Shown piece after piece: positions 6,091 through 6,812 of a stretch of DNA of 6,812 nucleotides (its first letter is position 1; each line of letters begins with the position of its first letter). The DNA comes from Flavobacteriaceae bacterium. Its GTDB lineage: Bacteria > Bacteroidota > Bacteroidia > Flavobacteriales > Flavobacteriaceae. The notes beneath the pieces were generated by a model. It saw only the letters and a program-made list of their open reading frames with translations, searched no databases and had not been told where the DNA came from. The stretch lies in contig DAOUPU010000137.1 of the NCBI GenBank assembly GCA_030625995.1, positions 1 to 6,812 of the forward strand. The letters run 5' to 3'. The position numbers were made by a program, and so were the translations under genes.

Positions 6091-6110
6091 TAAAAATTAT
6101 TCTTGTGCAA
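6080..6110 (-). promoter_or_regulatory. Weak candidate Bacteroidetes-type promoter for the coiled-coil gene
   Basis: On the minus strand TTG at 6110-6108 is separated by 20 nt from TAATTTTA at 6087-6080. This matches the known Bacteroidetes sigma pattern (-33 TTG, -7 TAnnTTTG) except for the last base. It would give a leader of roughly 85-90 nt before the ATG at 5987. It overlaps the candidate terminator hairpin, so the two readings compete. In sequence this AT-rich a chance match is likely. Confidence 0.22.
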
Positions 6111-6113
6111 AAA

Positions 6114-6812
6114 TTACTTCAAAACTTGCTTTAATATGCTGATAGGGTGGTGCGAATCACGATTGGTACCATCCAGTATTTGATGCCTGCAACTTGTTCC
6201 TGCAGCTGCGATTACAACTTGTGTCTCACTATTTCTAATTTTCGGAAAAAGAGTATCTTCTCCAATCTGCATACTCAACTTATAATGTTCTTTTTCATAA
6301 CCAAAGGACCCGGCCATTCCACAGCATCCTGAATTAATTATAGAGACATTAAAATTTTCCGGGATATTCAACATATCAAAAGTTGCTGAAATATTAGAAA
6401 GGGATTTCTGCTGACAATGACCGTGAATTTTTATAGTCTTTTCAATTGCAGTAAATTGATTGGAGGTTATATTTCCAAGTTTAATTTCCATTTGAAAAAA
6501 TTCTTCAATTGTATAGGTGTTTTCAGCAATTTCAGAAGCTGCCCTCTTATTGTCCGCAAGTCGAATATATTCATCCCTAAAACTCAATATGGCAGAGGGT
6601 TCTATTCCTATCAAGGGAGTTTCTTCTGTAACTAAGTTCTTATAATGACGAACATTAAAATTAGCTAGTTCCTTCGCTTTATCTAAAACACCTTTAGACA
6701 TAAAACTCCTACCACTTTCTTTATGACTGGTTATGAGTACTTTATACCCAAGATTCGTTAGAACCTCGATTGTGTCAATGCCTACCTGTGCATCGTAATA
6801 ATTTGTGAATTC
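6114..6812 (-). CDS. FAD-linked oxidase/(Fe-S)-binding fusion oxidoreductase (YdiJ/D-2-hydroxyacid dehydrogenase type), C-terminal part
   Basis: The frame is open from the right window edge (6812) to the TAA at 6116-6114, giving 232 visible residues. The in-frame ATG at 6701 is internal, because family-like sequence (EFTNYYDAQVGIDTIEVL) continues upstream of it. Numbering from that Met, the block PLIGIEPSAILSFRDEY (29-45) matches the 'G(V/I)(D/E)P...RDEY' segment of YdiJ-like proteins. HGHCQQKS (93-100), GCCGMAGSFGYE (125-136), GTSCRHQ (168-174) and HHP (184-186) form the C-terminal cysteine-rich CCG domain, which ligates an iron-sulphur cluster in this family. Full-length members usually fuse an N-terminal FAD-binding domain to ferredoxin-type clusters and CCG domains, about 970-1020 residues. 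They oxidise D-2-hydroxyacids such as D-lactate or D-2-hydroxyglutarate. The substrate cannot be decided from this fragment. The gene is probably unrelated in function to its small downstream neighbours, though on the same strand. Confidence 0.9.
   Translation of the reverse strand, partial: EFTNYYDAQVGIDTIEVLTNLGYKVLITSHKESGRSFMSKGVLDKAKELANFNVRHYKNLVTEETPLIGIEPSAILSFRDEYIRLADNKRAASEIAENTYTIEEFFQMEIKLGNITSNQFTAIEKTIKIHGHCQQKSLSNISATFDMLNIPENFNVSIINSGCCGMAGSFGYEKEHYKLSMQIGEDTLFPKIRNSETQVVIAAAGTSCRHQILDGTNRDSHHPISILKQVLK

Noticed and set aside
6147..6635. Plus-strand frames of 61 and 72 codons opposite the oxidoreductase gene
   Set aside because: They are antisense to well-supported conserved coding sequence, and their products look like reverse reading (Cys/Ser/Phe-rich, no domain).
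1..6812. Search for parS sites near parAB
   Set aside because: No CACGTG-centred palindrome resembling the common parS consensus is visible on either strand.
6807..6812. The window ends exactly on GAATTC, an EcoRI site
   Set aside because: This could mark a clone or contig end, but a 6-bp site at the edge of an arbitrary window in AT-rich DNA proves nothing biological.

Overview
The window looks like ordinary chromosomal DNA of a Bacteroidetes bacterium, most likely a member of the Flavobacteriia. It is AT-rich. Two secreted proteins carry signal peptides followed directly by Gln, and start codons are preceded by A-rich rather than Shine-Dalgarno sequence. The gene order parA-parB-DUF5683-dapB-lepB-wbqC is, from memory, a conserved housekeeping block in that class. 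The signal peptidase is the long Bacteroidetes form with an extra N-terminal membrane domain and a large insertion.

Left part, plus strand (1-2585): the 3' end of parA, complete parB, a DUF5683 protein and dapB. They are packed almost without gaps (8-nt overlap, 0 nt, 21 nt), so they probably form one transcript. It joins chromosome segregation (ParA/ParB), an exported or membrane-associated protein of unknown role, and the reductase step of diaminopimelate/lysine synthesis, which supplies peptidoglycan precursor. A 149-nt spacer (2586-2734) follows. Middle part, plus strand (2735-5094): lepB (signal peptidase I) and a WbqC-family gene, 11 nt apart.

Right part, minus strand (5083-6812), read right to left: the C-terminal end of a large FAD/Fe-S oxidoreductase that runs off the window, a signal-peptide/coiled-coil/transmembrane protein, and a 55-residue two-helix membrane protein at 5083-5250. 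The last is shorter than common ORF cut-offs and would easily be missed. Its 3' end overlaps the convergent wbqC gene by 12 nt. Short spacers in this part hold weak candidate hairpins and one possible promoter.

I see no mobile element, CRISPR array, tRNA, rRNA, parS site or sign of recent transfer, and no clear new multi-gene system. The items most worth a second look are the overlooked small membrane gene, the coiled-coil membrane protein next to it, the DUF5683 gene inside the segregation/dapB operon, and the duplicated strand motif that frames the LepB insertion.
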